A stretch of 14,187 nucleotides of DNA from DASPJQ01 sp035299065 (GTDB lineage: Bacteria > Bacteroidota > Bacteroidia > Flavobacteriales_D > UBA2798): the NCBI GenBank assembly GCA_035299065.1, contig DATGXI010000076.1, forward strand, positions 1-14,187, written 5' to 3'. Below are positions 7,416 to 14,187 of the stretch, piece after piece. The notes below the pieces were generated by a model, which was not told the origin of the DNA, made no database searches, and worked only from the letters and a program-made list of their open reading frames with translations. Each line of letters opens with the position of its first letter. The first letter of the stretch is position 1. Made by a program: the position numbers and the translations under genes.

Positions 7416-7514
7416 TTACAGCGCTAATTTAGCGCTTTTTATGGTTTGTTCAATCCATTCATACCCATTTACTGCCTTACGTTTTTGCACAAGAATGTCT
7501 GAAATACGTTCCAT
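7416..7514 (-). CDS. Possible small ORF, 32 residues
   Basis: ATG at 7514 opens 32 codons ending in TAA two bases before the start of the ACP-like gene. The predicted peptide begins MERISDILVQKRKAV and ends TIKSAKLAL, a plausible amphipathic helix composition. It could be a real small coupled gene, a leader peptide, or an eroded gene end, because the frame stays open upstream of the ATG into the tail of the fusion gene. The palindrome at 7420-7436 lies in its last codons. Evidence is only ORF continuity and spacing. Confidence 0.3.
   Translation of the reverse strand: MERISDILVQKRKAVNGYEWIEQTIKSAKLAL
7420..7436. repeat. 17-bp perfect palindrome upstream of the ACP-like gene
   Basis: AGCGCTAA and TTAGCGCT flank a single base, ending 6 bp upstream of the ATG at 7413. 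On the plus strand it is followed by five T residues, but no plus-strand gene ends nearby, so a plus-strand terminator role is unlikely. A regulator site or a hairpin in the message just before the start are the options. Confidence 0.5.
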
Positions 7515-7539
7515 TCCTAACACTGCGCTACTATTGTTT

Positions 7540-8367
7540 CTACCCCTTCTCCACCATCTCCTTCAATCCTTTCATGACAACAGCCCAATTTTCATCGGAA
7601 TGCTCATAGGTTTTTTGGTCTACAAATCCGTCCTGGGTTATGGTAAACAATGTTTTTCCGCCCTTGTCATCCAACTCATAGCGAATATTCCGGTAATTTT
7701 CCGGCTTATCCTCCAACCCCGAAAAACAACTCCAGTAATTGTAATAAATGAATTTACCTTCCTGTATGTCTAAAATATTTCCTTTATCCTCATAAGGCTT
7801 GCCCTGCCAAATTCCCTTGTACGAAATAGCACTTCCTTTTTTCCAGTCGCTGGTGCAAACGGTTCCAAAAAAATATTGTTTGATTTTTTCCGAATCGGTT
7901 AAGGCATTCCACACTTCCTGTGCGCTTTTATTGATCTCAATGCTTTTTTTCAAAACAGGCGATTTCAATTCACTTTGATTTAAACTATAGGCCTTTGGAT
8001 AAACAAATCCATTAATGGTTTCTTTTGTGCGCAACTCACGCACTTCAATTTCAGACTGTTTGCAATATTCGAGTTCCGGGTGCTGCTTAGCCAGTTGAAT
8101 GGCCTTTTCCAGGTCGGTTGTGGTAATTAAATAATATCCTGTTATTGTTTCATGATCACTGCCCGATGACAATTTGGTTATTTCTTCGTTTTGCGCACTG
8201 ATTATGGCACCTTGTGACGAAAGGGGTTGTGCCGAAATAAGCTGTGAATTACTCATAAGCCTGTCAATATACTTCTCGTATTTTTTGGCAAACTCCTGCT
8301 GTTTTTCATTGGTCCATGCGGCCTTTTCGTTGGGATTGCTTGAGATTAAAAAAAGGTATTCGTTCAT
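7540..8367 (-). CDS. YCII-like / AHSA1 (SRPBCC) fusion protein
   Basis: A protein of 275 residues from ATG at 8367; an in-frame TTG further up lies in the repeat array and is rejected. Residues about 1-112 match the YCII/DGPF family (MNEYLFLISSNP at the N-terminus, GYYLITTTDLEKAIQLA, HPELEY, then EIEVREL). Residues about 138-272 match the AHSA1 activator-of-Hsp90-like SRPBCC domain (IEINKSAQEVWNALTD, KIKQYFFG, SDWKKGS, a long YELDD strand, and a C-terminal helix NWAVVMKGLKEMVEK). SRPBCC domains bind hydrophobic ligands; YCII domains are small ferredoxin-like folds often encoded near sigma factors. Cytosolic, no signal. Ligand unknown. The promoter is not obvious because the region directly upstream is the heptamer array. 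Confidence 0.87.
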   Translation of the reverse strand: MNEYLFLISSNPNEKAAWTNEKQQEFAKKYEKYIDRLMSNSQLISAQPLSSQGAIISAQNEEITKLSSGSDHETITGYYLITTTDLEKAIQLAKQHPELEYCKQSEIEVRELRTKETINGFVYPKAYSLNQSELKSPVLKKSIEINKSAQEVWNALTDSEKIKQYFFGTVCTSDWKKGSAISYKGIWQGKPYEDKGNILDIQEGKFIYYNYWSCFSGLEDKPENYRNIRYELDDKGGKTLFTITQDGFVDQKTYEHSDENWAVVMKGLKEMVEKG

Positions 8368-8370
8368 GTT

Positions 8371-8452
8371 AATTATCAATGATCAATGTACAATTATCAA
8401 TTATCAATTATCAATTATCAATTATCAATTATCAATTATCAATTATCAATTA
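8371..8452. repeat. Heptamer tandem repeat (AATTATC)n
   Basis: Eight perfect AATTATC copies at 8392-8447 are followed by a partial copy to 8452 and preceded, in register, by three units (AATTATC, AATGATC, AATGTAC) at 8371-8391, about 11.7 units in all. The array starts 3 bp upstream of the ATG of the YCII-AHSA1 gene. Each reading frame through it meets TGA on the minus strand, so it is not coding. Copy number could change by slippage and alter spacing to the promoter or start. Confidence 0.93.
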
Positions 8453-8564
8453 GTTGATTGCAAATTTCTTAAAAGTTGCCGAAATTGATGTGAAATTATT
8501 TAAAGCGTTCAGAAATTGATACATAAGCAGCAATTTTCAGGTCTAACAAGTTAACAGTGCATTC

Positions 8565-8591
8565 ATTTGCTAATTCCTGAATTTGCTAATT
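8565..8591. repeat. Direct repeat ATTTGCTAATT x2
   Basis: An 11-bp direct repeat at 8565-8575 and 8581-8591, with 5 bp between; the second copy overlaps the stop of the repressor gene. The rest of the 8453-8564 gap is AT-rich with no gene. GAAATTTG on the minus strand (8461-8468) differs by one base from the -7 consensus and could be the promoter of the fusion gene, with the heptamer array in its leader. Confidence 0.5.
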
Positions 8592-9398
8592 GTCCTTATT
8601 CTCTTTCAGAACGTTTTTTATTTTCTGGATCTCGTTTTGCAAATTAAAAACCGTAGCCGATAATTTATCCACCTGATCTTCGTCCTTTGGCAATTCACTG
8701 CTAATGTAATTCACAAATTTCCAGATCTCAACCACCTCGCGCACATCCATGTCATACGGCTCATAAAACGGATTGGTTGATACCAAATGCAGTTTATTGT
8801 TTTCCTTTAACTTATTGTACACAATCTTAAATACAATTCCGTCATTTTTGGTAATGATAATATAAGGAAAACCGCTTTTTACAGTTAACCAGTTTTGTAC
8901 ATACTCACCCGTTACATACGAACCATGAATTACAGGAGGCATACTGTCACCACTCACCGGAAAGGTGCGGTACTTTTTTTCGCGCGATAAAAAAGGCAAT
9001 TGAAATGTTGGCAATACTTTTATGAAATCAGGATCGGCAAAACCTGCAGTATAACCTGCTTTTGCACTCTCCGGAACCAGCTCTATATTTTCCTGGTCGG
9101 CACTGTCAACCGTGGTGGCCAGCACACGCAATTTGTTCCCGGTTAAATCAATGTCATACCCATTCTCAATTTCTTTTAATGAAAGATCAGCAATCTTTGA
9201 AAGATCGGTTTTCACTATTTTATCAAGACTAATGTTGTAATAGTTGGCTATTTTAACCAGGGTTGAAAGGCTTGGTTCAGCCGTTTCGTTTTCATACCCA
9301 CTGTAGGTCGACCTTGGGAGCTCAAGTGCCTGTGAAGCTTCTTCCTGAGAAGCTTTCTTCCTCGATCTCAATAACTTAATGTTGTGTGCGAAGTACAT
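8586..9398 (-). CDS. HTH / LexA-S24-type transcriptional repressor
   Basis: A protein of 270 residues. Residues about 5-62 form an XRE-type helix-turn-helix (IKLLRSRKKASQEEASQAL, then STYSGYENETAEPSL). Residues about 107-230 form a LexA/S24 peptidase-like domain with the autocleavage-type Ala-Gly in SAKAGY (114-115), catalytic Ser in SGDSMPP (S152) and Lys in VFKIVYN (K191), spaced 39 residues, as in the family. Residues about 236-265 look like a coiled coil. Such proteins repress target genes and self-cleave or are inactivated upon a stress signal; DNA damage is the classic trigger but is not shown here. The inverted repeat just upstream suggests autoregulation. ATG at 9398 is the only sensible start. 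Confidence 0.9.
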   Translation of the reverse strand: MYFAHNIKLLRSRKKASQEEASQALELPRSTYSGYENETAEPSLSTLVKIANYYNISLDKIVKTDLSKIADLSLKEIENGYDIDLTGNKLRVLATTVDSADQENIELVPESAKAGYTAGFADPDFIKVLPTFQLPFLSREKKYRTFPVSGDSMPPVIHGSYVTGEYVQNWLTVKSGFPYIIITKNDGIVFKIVYNKLKENNKLHLVSTNPFYEPYDMDVREVVEIWKFVNYISSELPKDEDQVDKLSATVFNLQNEIQKIKNVLKENKDN

Positions 9399-9402
9399 AA
9401 AA

Positions 9403-9441
9403 TGACGGTTTTTAGGTCAGTTAATGATTAAATTACCGTCA
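9403..9441. promoter_or_regulatory. Candidate operator: inverted repeat TGACGGT / ACCGTCA
   Basis: TGACGGT (9403-9409) and ACCGTCA (9435-9441) are perfect inverted 7-mers with a 25-bp spacer, starting 5 bp upstream of the repressor ATG. An 11-bp palindrome TTAATGATTAA (9421-9431) lies between them. The position suits autoregulation by the repressor. Confidence 0.5.
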
Positions 9442-9598
9442 AAGTTAATGAAAAAGAACATACGAACCACAAAAAAAGTCGGAAAAATCAGAAATAATGT
9501 GGAAACAGGAAATTTGAAATCAGAAATCAAAAACGCAGTGCATTCAACCACTGTTAAAGTAAATCAGATAGAAGTCAATACAGTTATTAAGGGCAACA
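9442..9598. other. Intergenic region without a supported gene
   Basis: Together with the operator this forms the 200-bp gap between the repressor start and the stop of the CARDB-domain gene. The plus strand is open from ATG at 9424 into the antisense of that gene, but the composition is low-complexity (K, N, T, V) and nothing supports a protein. No strong terminator hairpin is visible for the CARDB gene. Confidence 0.4.
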
Positions 9599-10780
9599 TC
9601 ATCCCCACCCCACAAAATCCATTACATTATTTTTTTCATCTTTTTCCTGAATGTTTTCGTCAGCATCAAGCAAAATTTCAATCTCACAATTTGAATCGTA
9701 AATCCAATGGTCTTTCAACTCAAATATGACTTCCATTTCTTCGCCAGGTTGCAAAATGGGGATTTTAACAAAGGTTTTCCAGTCAGGATCGTAATCAATT
9801 CCTTTTTTTGTGTGAGGTTCTGCCTCATCAACCGATCGCCCATTGTTTTCACTAATTGCCTCAATCCATAATTTTGAAAACCTGCGTTGTTTGGCTTCAT
9901 TGGCTGTAATGTCCAAATCAACCATCATGGCATTTGTTTCAATGCTTGACAAGGTGCCCCGGTTTTTGACTTTAACCCTGACCATGGTTTTTTTTGCATC
10001 GCCATCCCACTCAGGATTTTCAATTTTAAGCACAACCAGGTCAACATAATTTTTTTTATCCAGCATTTGCTGTGGCGATTCAGGTTTGTTGTAATAAGCC
10101 TCTTCATGGTTTTGCTGGCAGGCATCTTTGTATTTGTTTATATAATCAAAACAATTTTGTTTGGCTTCCGGGCGCAACCTGTCGGCCGTAAATCCATCAA
10201 ATTGCCTAATGCCTTCCATTACTTTGTACACACCGCACCTGTCGTTTTGACTATAAAACTGGGCCATAACTAACCCATAAATGTATGCAGCTGCTTCGCT
10301 TTGTGGTTTCATGTCCACCGCGTGGTAGGCGCAGTAATACGCTTTAAGGGGAATAAAGTAATTACCGTAAGCCTGTAAATACGCTATGCAACTATAATCA
10401 TCGGCTTTTAATTTTGCGGCCGGTTCATATGCGGTGGGCTGAAATCCACGCCAGGCCAAAACACTGTCAAATACCTCGTGTTTCAATTCATATTTTTTCA
10501 TAAGGAATTGAATATAGGTTTCAACCAGGGTAGTGTCGCCCCAACCCATGGCATTCATAAGGGCCAGTTTTTTATCAAGCGGATTTTCGGTACTGAACAA
10601 AAATTCACATTCCTCAGCCGTAAATGCTTTGCTTTCACCTTCCATCTGGCTCAATACAAGCGGCACATCACGATACGCAACAGCCGGTAATACAGCTGTT
10701 AAGGGCGAGTCGGCCTTAGCCACACCAAGTGAAATCAATACAAGTACAAGCGAAAAACAGTAGTTGATCATACCTTTCAT
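9599..10780 (-). CDS. Secreted CARDB-domain protein
   Basis: A protein of 393 residues from ATG at 10780, chosen because it puts a clean signal peptide at the N-terminus (MINYCFSLVLVLISLGVAKA from residue 4); the frame is open further up but those codons would overlap the divergent glycosyltransferase start. Residues about 30-225 are a mostly helical region of unknown family with several Cys and Tyr. Residues about 246-388 match CARDB, an Ig-like cell-adhesion domain: VDLVVLKIENPEW, VRVKVKNRG, a PILQPGEEMEVIFEL strand and the ending ENIQEKDEKNN. Exported, probably surface-associated. Ligand unknown. Divergent from the sugar-lipid operon with a shared upstream region. Confidence 0.83.
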   Translation of the reverse strand: MKGMINYCFSLVLVLISLGVAKADSPLTAVLPAVAYRDVPLVLSQMEGESKAFTAEECEFLFSTENPLDKKLALMNAMGWGDTTLVETYIQFLMKKYELKHEVFDSVLAWRGFQPTAYEPAAKLKADDYSCIAYLQAYGNYFIPLKAYYCAYHAVDMKPQSEAAAYIYGLVMAQFYSQNDRCGVYKVMEGIRQFDGFTADRLRPEAKQNCFDYINKYKDACQQNHEEAYYNKPESPQQMLDKKNYVDLVVLKIENPEWDGDAKKTMVRVKVKNRGTLSSIETNAMMVDLDITANEAKQRRFSKLWIEAISENNGRSVDEAEPHTKKGIDYDPDWKTFVKIPILQPGEEMEVIFELKDHWIYDSNCEIEILLDADENIQEKDEKNNVMDFVGWG

Positions 10781-10877
10781 TTTTTTTAATAATAACGGTA
10801 AAAGCCAAAAGCGGTTACCACGTTCATTACCGTATTTTAAGTAATTTGCGTGCCAAACTAAGTACAAAAACCTTTCC
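10781..10877. promoter_or_regulatory. Divergent promoter region with inverted repeat
   Basis: The 97 bp between divergent starts holds ACGGTAA (10795-10801) and TTACCGT (10827-10833) as perfect inverted 7-mers with a 25-bp spacer. No clean TAnnTTTG box is present on either strand; GTAATTTG at 10841-10848 is a degenerate candidate for the plus-strand operon. The 7-mers also occur inside genes in this window, so their weight is limited. Confidence 0.35.
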
Positions 10878-11633
10878 ATGATCAAAGGACAGAAAGTAGT
10901 TGTTATCATGCCAGCCTACAATGCGGCCGAAACCCTTGAACAAACGTGGAATGAAATTCCGTTTGACATTGTTGACGAGGTAATTCTAACCGATGATCGC
11001 AGCCGTGATAATACCGCTGAGGTAGCGCGCAAACTGGGTGTACACCACGTTATTGTTCATGAAAAAAACAGGGGCTATGGCGGAAACCAAAAAACCTGTT
11101 ACAACAAAGCGCTTGAAGTTGGGGCTGATATTATAATAATGCTTCATCCCGATTACCAATACACTCCAAAACTAATTGGCGCTATGTCACACTTGCTTGC
11201 CAACGATGTATACAAAGTTGTAATTGGTTCACGTATTTTGGGACGCGGTGCGCGCAAAGGCGGTATGCCATTGTGGAAATACATTGCCAACCGATGGCTT
11301 ACACTTACCCAAAATATTTTAATGCGCCAGAAATTATCAGAATACCATACGGGTTACCGCGCCTATAAAAAAGAGGTACTTGAGCGCATTGATTACAATG
11401 CTAATGACGAAGATTTTGTTTTCGACAACGAGTTCCTGGCACAAATTTGTTATGCCGGTTACGAGGTTGCTGAAATAACCTGCCCCACAAAATATTTTGA
11501 AGAAGCGTCAAGCATTAATTTTAGCCGCAGTACAAAATACGGCTTTGGTGTATTACGGGTTTCTCATTTATATTTTTTCAATAAAATTGGCCTGGCCAAA
11601 AGCGAATTGTTTAAACGTGTCAAACCAAACTGA
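10878..11633 (+). CDS. GT2 family glycosyltransferase (polyprenyl-phosphate sugar synthase-like)
   Basis: A protein of 251 residues with a GT-A fold of dolichol-phosphate-mannose-synthase type. Visible motifs are VVIMPAYNAAETL (8-20), the nucleotide-sugar aspartates in LTDDRSRDNT (37-46), MLHPDYQY (88-95, HPD in place of the usual D-x-D), GSRILGRGA (117-125) and EYHTGYRAY (155-163). There is no C-terminal membrane domain, so it works at the inner face of the membrane. The likely reaction is transfer of a sugar from a nucleotide donor to a polyprenyl phosphate, giving the donor lipid used by the downstream ArnT-like enzymes. The sugar cannot be told from sequence. First gene of a four-gene operon with spacing or overlaps of a few bases. 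Confidence 0.88.
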   Translation: MIKGQKVVVIMPAYNAAETLEQTWNEIPFDIVDEVILTDDRSRDNTAEVARKLGVHHVIVHEKNRGYGGNQKTCYNKALEVGADIIIMLHPDYQYTPKLIGAMSHLLANDVYKVVIGSRILGRGARKGGMPLWKYIANRWLTLTQNILMRQKLSEYHTGYRAYKKEVLERIDYNANDEDFVFDNEFLAQICYAGYEVAEITCPTKYFEEASSINFSRSTKYGFGVLRVSHLYFFNKIGLAKSELFKRVKPN

Positions 11634-11638
11634 CAAAG

Positions 11639-12298
11639 TTGATTAAGAGAATTGCTTATCGCGTTTACTACTTTGCATTTGTTGCATTGTTCCTGTTCAC
11701 ATGCGCTTCACTAATTTTTATATATCCACAAGGGCGAAGTTTTTTTATTTTCAATGGCTTAAATGCGCCACCCCTTGATTGGTTTTTTAGCTGGTATACG
11801 CATGTTGGTGATGGATTAACTGGCGTTATTATTTGTGCTTTACTCCTTTTGTTTTACAACCTGGGTTCAGGTATGTTTGCATTGGCCGGTATGGGTATAT
11901 GCGGCATTATTTCGTATGCCTGCAAATACTATTTTTTTATTGACAGTGACAGACCTCACCATTTTTTTTGGGGCAATAAAATGATCCATTATGTTGAAGG
12001 TGTTGTGGTGAATACCGAAAATTCATTTCCTTCGGGACATACCCTAACGGCCTTTTTCATTTTTACATTTATAGCGCTTTTGTCATTTTCGCGTGCAGTT
12101 TTTATACAGGTACTACTGGCACTGTTTGCTGTTCTTGTTGCGTACTCACGTGTATACCTCGCACAGCATTTTGTGGGCGACATAATTGCAGGTGCCTGCA
12201 TAGGAATTTTATTGGCGCTTATGTGTTATAAAGTATACACAAAATCAAAAAACATCCCGGTCTTCAATAAATCCATAATCAAACTTGTAAAAAAATGA
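11639..12298 (+). CDS. PAP2-family membrane phosphatase
   Basis: A protein of 219 residues with about six membrane segments. The three PAP2 phosphatase motifs are present: K96 with RP at 105-106 (spaced by eight residues), PSGHT at 131-135 with catalytic His134, and SRVYLAQHFVGD (170-181) with His177 and Asp181. These enzymes remove phosphate from lipid phosphates or diphosphates at the outer face of the inner membrane. Here it may recycle undecaprenyl diphosphate or trim lipid A phosphate for the neighbouring transferases. No ATG exists near the start: the best start is TTG at 11639, five bases after the GT2 stop; CTG at 11630 is a poorer option. Confidence 0.88.
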   Translation: MIKRIAYRVYYFAFVALFLFTCASLIFIYPQGRSFFIFNGLNAPPLDWFFSWYTHVGDGLTGVIICALLLLFYNLGSGMFALAGMGICGIISYACKYYFFIDSDRPHHFFWGNKMIHYVEGVVVNTENSFPSGHTLTAFFIFTFIALLSFSRAVFIQVLLALFAVLVAYSRVYLAQHFVGDIIAGACIGILLALMCYKVYTKSKNIPVFNKSIIKLVKK

Positions 12299-13929
12299 AC
12301 CGGTTGAATTTATTTGCATACAATCCCTCGCGTTACCCCCTTTTCGTATTCCTGCTTGGTGTATTGTTCTTTTTTCCATTCCTGGGTTATTTGCATTTGT
12401 TTGACTGGGACGAAATCAATTTTGCCGAGTCAAGCCGTGAAATGCTGGTGAGTGGCGATTATTTTCATGTACAAATAAATTACATGCCGTTTTGGGAAAA
12501 GCCGCCTTTGTTCATGTGGCTTCAAAGCAGTTGCATGGGACTGTTTGGCGTAAATGAGTTTGCTGCGCGTTTTCCCAATGCCTTATTTGGACTTATTACA
12601 TTACTCAGCATTTATTCCATTGGCAAAAAACACATGGATGCAAAATTTGGCATGATGTGGGCCCTTGTGTATTTAATGAGCTTTTTACCTCACATCTATT
12701 TTAAGAGCGGTATAATTGATCCTGTTTTCAATTATTTTATTTTCATGAGCATTTATTTCCTGATAAGGACCATACATGATCAGAAAAACAAATACGCTTT
12801 ACTGGGTGGTTTATTTGCCGGGCTTGCCATTCTTACAAAAGGCCCGGTAGGTTTATTGCTGATACTGCTTACCTATTTTGTTTACCAGTGTATAACCAAA
12901 TTTAAAAATCCGGGCAAAATCATTCACATATTGCTTTTTGCACTTGCTTCTGCCTGCATAACTGTCATATGGATACTGCCTGAAATTGCGCAAAATGGTT
13001 TTTCAACCCTGGGCGATTTTATTACGTACCAAATACGTTTATTGACAACGGGCGATGCTGGTCATGAACAACCTTTCTTTTACCATCCTTTGGTTGTATT
13101 TGTGGGCTGTTTTCCCATGAGTATTTTTGCGCTGCCGCTTTTCAGGGCACGTAAGTTTGAGTCGGCACTTGATTTAACCAAATGGATGATGGTGCTTTTT
13201 TGGGTGGTTATGATTTTATTTACCATTGTAAAAACAAAAATTGTGCACTACAGCAGCATGTGCTGGTTGCCCCTTAGCTTTTGTGCTTCTTATTACCTGC
13301 ATACACGTTTTAAAGATGTAAACATGTCCAAAACTCCGGCCCTGTTGTTTTTAACGGGTGGTATTTTATTTTCTCTTTTACTTATTGCCCTGCCTATTGC
13401 CGGTGTGTATAGGCAATCCATCATTCCGTTGGTAAAAGACCAGTTTGCGGTTGCCTGCATGAAACAGGATGTTCCCTGGCAGTTATGGACCGTTGCATGG
13501 GGAGTTTTATTTCTTGCAGGAATAGTGGCTGGTTATTTTTATTTGAGGCGTAATGCTGTTCATTGTTTTTTAACGGTACAAAGCGTAGTAACAGGGTTGG
13601 TCTTGTTTGGATTCCTGCTAACCGTTGTACCCAACATTGAAAAACATAGCCAGGGTCCGGCCATTCAATTTTACGAAAAATTTTCGACCCAAAAAGTATA
13701 CCTGTTTCCGGTAGGCTTTAAAAGCTATGCGCATTATTTTTACGGTAAAGTACCCCAGGAAAACAATGCACAAAGGCAGGATGAAACGTTTCTTTTATAT
13801 GGCAAACTTGACAGGCATGCGCTTTTTGTAACAAAAGCCAATTCTGATTTTCTTGATCAGAAAAAAGAAGGTTTCAGGTTGTTGTTTAAAGAAGGGGGAT
13901 TTAAGTTCTACGAACGCATACAGCCATGA
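12295..13929 (+). CDS. ArnT-like integral membrane glycosyltransferase
   Basis: A protein of 544 residues, the usual length for ArnT-type (PMT/GT83-like) GT-C transferases. After the first membrane helix it has FDWDEINFAESSREML (36-51), with the periplasmic acidic motif (D37, D39, E40), and FWEKPPLFMWL (66-76), both hallmarks of the family. About 11 to 13 hydrophobic segments follow, then a C-terminal periplasmic soluble part (about 445-544). These enzymes take a sugar from polyprenyl phosphate and transfer it to a lipid or protein on the outer face of the inner membrane; ArnT adds aminoarabinose to lipid A. The sugar and acceptor here are not determined. Start overlaps the PAP2 stop (ATGA). 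Confidence 0.9.
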   Translation: MNRLNLFAYNPSRYPLFVFLLGVLFFFPFLGYLHLFDWDEINFAESSREMLVSGDYFHVQINYMPFWEKPPLFMWLQSSCMGLFGVNEFAARFPNALFGLITLLSIYSIGKKHMDAKFGMMWALVYLMSFLPHIYFKSGIIDPVFNYFIFMSIYFLIRTIHDQKNKYALLGGLFAGLAILTKGPVGLLLILLTYFVYQCITKFKNPGKIIHILLFALASACITVIWILPEIAQNGFSTLGDFITYQIRLLTTGDAGHEQPFFYHPLVVFVGCFPMSIFALPLFRARKFESALDLTKWMMVLFWVVMILFTIVKTKIVHYSSMCWLPLSFCASYYLHTRFKDVNMSKTPALLFLTGGILFSLLLIALPIAGVYRQSIIPLVKDQFAVACMKQDVPWQLWTVAWGVLFLAGIVAGYFYLRRNAVHCFLTVQSVVTGLVLFGFLLTVVPNIEKHSQGPAIQFYEKFSTQKVYLFPVGFKSYAHYFYGKVPQENNAQRQDETFLLYGKLDRHALFVTKANSDFLDQKKEGFRLLFKEGGFKFYERIQP

Positions 13930-14187
13930 AAGAAATGGTAAACCGTTTGATGAAAAAACCTATTTTAATTTTGCTTGCATGTGCCTTTATTCCTGCGCTC
14001 ATAAACATTGATCTTGAACACAACTGGGGCGATGATTTTGCTCAATATTTAATGCACAGCCATAAGCTGGCAGCCTTTCAAAATCCGGCTGAAACAAATT
14101 ACATGTATAACCCAAATTATGCCGTGGTTTCTCCACCGGTTTATCCAATGGGGTTTCCGCTGTTGTTAAGCCCAATAAGTTTATTTA
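13926..14187 (+). CDS. Integral membrane glycosyltransferase, 5' part (runs off window)
   Basis: The first 87 codons are visible. ATG at 13926 overlaps the stop of the ArnT-like gene (ATGA). The N-terminal helix (KKPILILLACAFIPALI) is followed by NWGDDFAQYLMH, an acidic periplasmic loop typical of GT-C dolichyl-phosphate-mannose-transferase-like proteins, then YPMGFPLLLSPISLF, the start of the next helix with the usual Y-P-x-G-F-P-L-L motif. Probably a second transferase acting with the same donor lipid or a different one. Function beyond the fold cannot be told from the fragment. Confidence 0.8.
   Translation, partial: MKEMVNRLMKKPILILLACAFIPALINIDLEHNWGDDFAQYLMHSHKLAAFQNPAETNYMYNPNYAVVSPPVYPMGFPLLLSPISLF

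Noticed and set aside
7420..7440. Rho-independent terminator (palindrome followed by T run on plus strand)
   Set aside because: No plus-strand gene ends there, and on the minus strand the T run is on the wrong side.
7291..7773. Plus-strand ORF of 160 codons
   Set aside because: It is antisense to the ACP-like gene and the fusion gene, both of which have recognisable domains.
8371..8452. CRISPR-like array
   Set aside because: The unit is 7 bp with no spacers; it is a simple tandem repeat.
9424..9729. Plus-strand ORF divergent from the repressor
   Set aside because: Half of it is antisense to the conserved CARDB domain and the rest is low-complexity K/N/T-rich sequence without motif or promoter.
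10781..10909. Longer N-terminus of the CARDB-domain gene up to 10909
   Set aside because: It would overlap the divergent GT2 start and would bury the clear signal peptide at internal positions.

Overview
The window looks like chromosomal DNA from a member of the Bacteroidota (Flavobacteriales/Sphingobacteriales-like). The reasons are an AT-rich base composition, TAnnTTTG-type -7 promoter boxes close to start codons, starts without Shine-Dalgarno sequences, and the gene families: a lamin-tail/CotH secreted protein, a GDCCVxC-domain protein, a CARDB-domain protein and an ArnT-like glycosyltransferase cluster. I see no rRNA, tRNA, CRISPR array, transposase or phage structural gene. No gene-free stretch exceeds about 220 bases.

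Left part (1-4926, all minus strand): four tightly packed genes run leftward. They encode a secreted protein of unknown function, a cysteine-rich GDCCVxC lipoprotein, a secreted TPR protein and a membrane-anchored DUF4241 protein. They overlap or nearly touch and look like one operon of exported or envelope proteins. Downstream, with its own promoter box, is a large secreted protein with a lamin-tail domain, a chitobiase-C-like domain and a CotH kinase-like domain; its 3' end lies outside the window. Divergent from this block is a secreted protein with YD/RHS-like repeats (5126-5989).

Middle part (6012-9398, minus strand): a hypothetical protein, a small membrane protein, a serine-less acyl-carrier-like protein whose two ACP halves are in swapped order, a possible 32-codon ORF, and a YCII-AHSA1 fusion. 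Upstream of the fusion is an 82-bp array of a 7-bp repeat (AATTATC), then a LexA/S24-type HTH repressor with an inverted repeat just upstream of its start.

Right part (9599-14187): a secreted CARDB-domain protein on the minus strand diverges from a plus-strand operon. That operon encodes a polyprenyl-phosphate-type GT2 glycosyltransferase, a PAP2 phosphatase, an ArnT-like integral membrane glycosyltransferase and the start of a second integral membrane glycosyltransferase. Together they suggest a lipid-linked sugar pathway: charge a polyprenyl phosphate with a sugar in the cytoplasm, transfer it on the outer face of the inner membrane, and process lipid phosphates.

The observations most worth checking are the circularly permuted, serine-less ACP-like protein, the lamin-tail domain split by an inserted domain of about 185 residues, the heptamer arrays upstream of genes, and the exported GDCCVxC lipoprotein operon.
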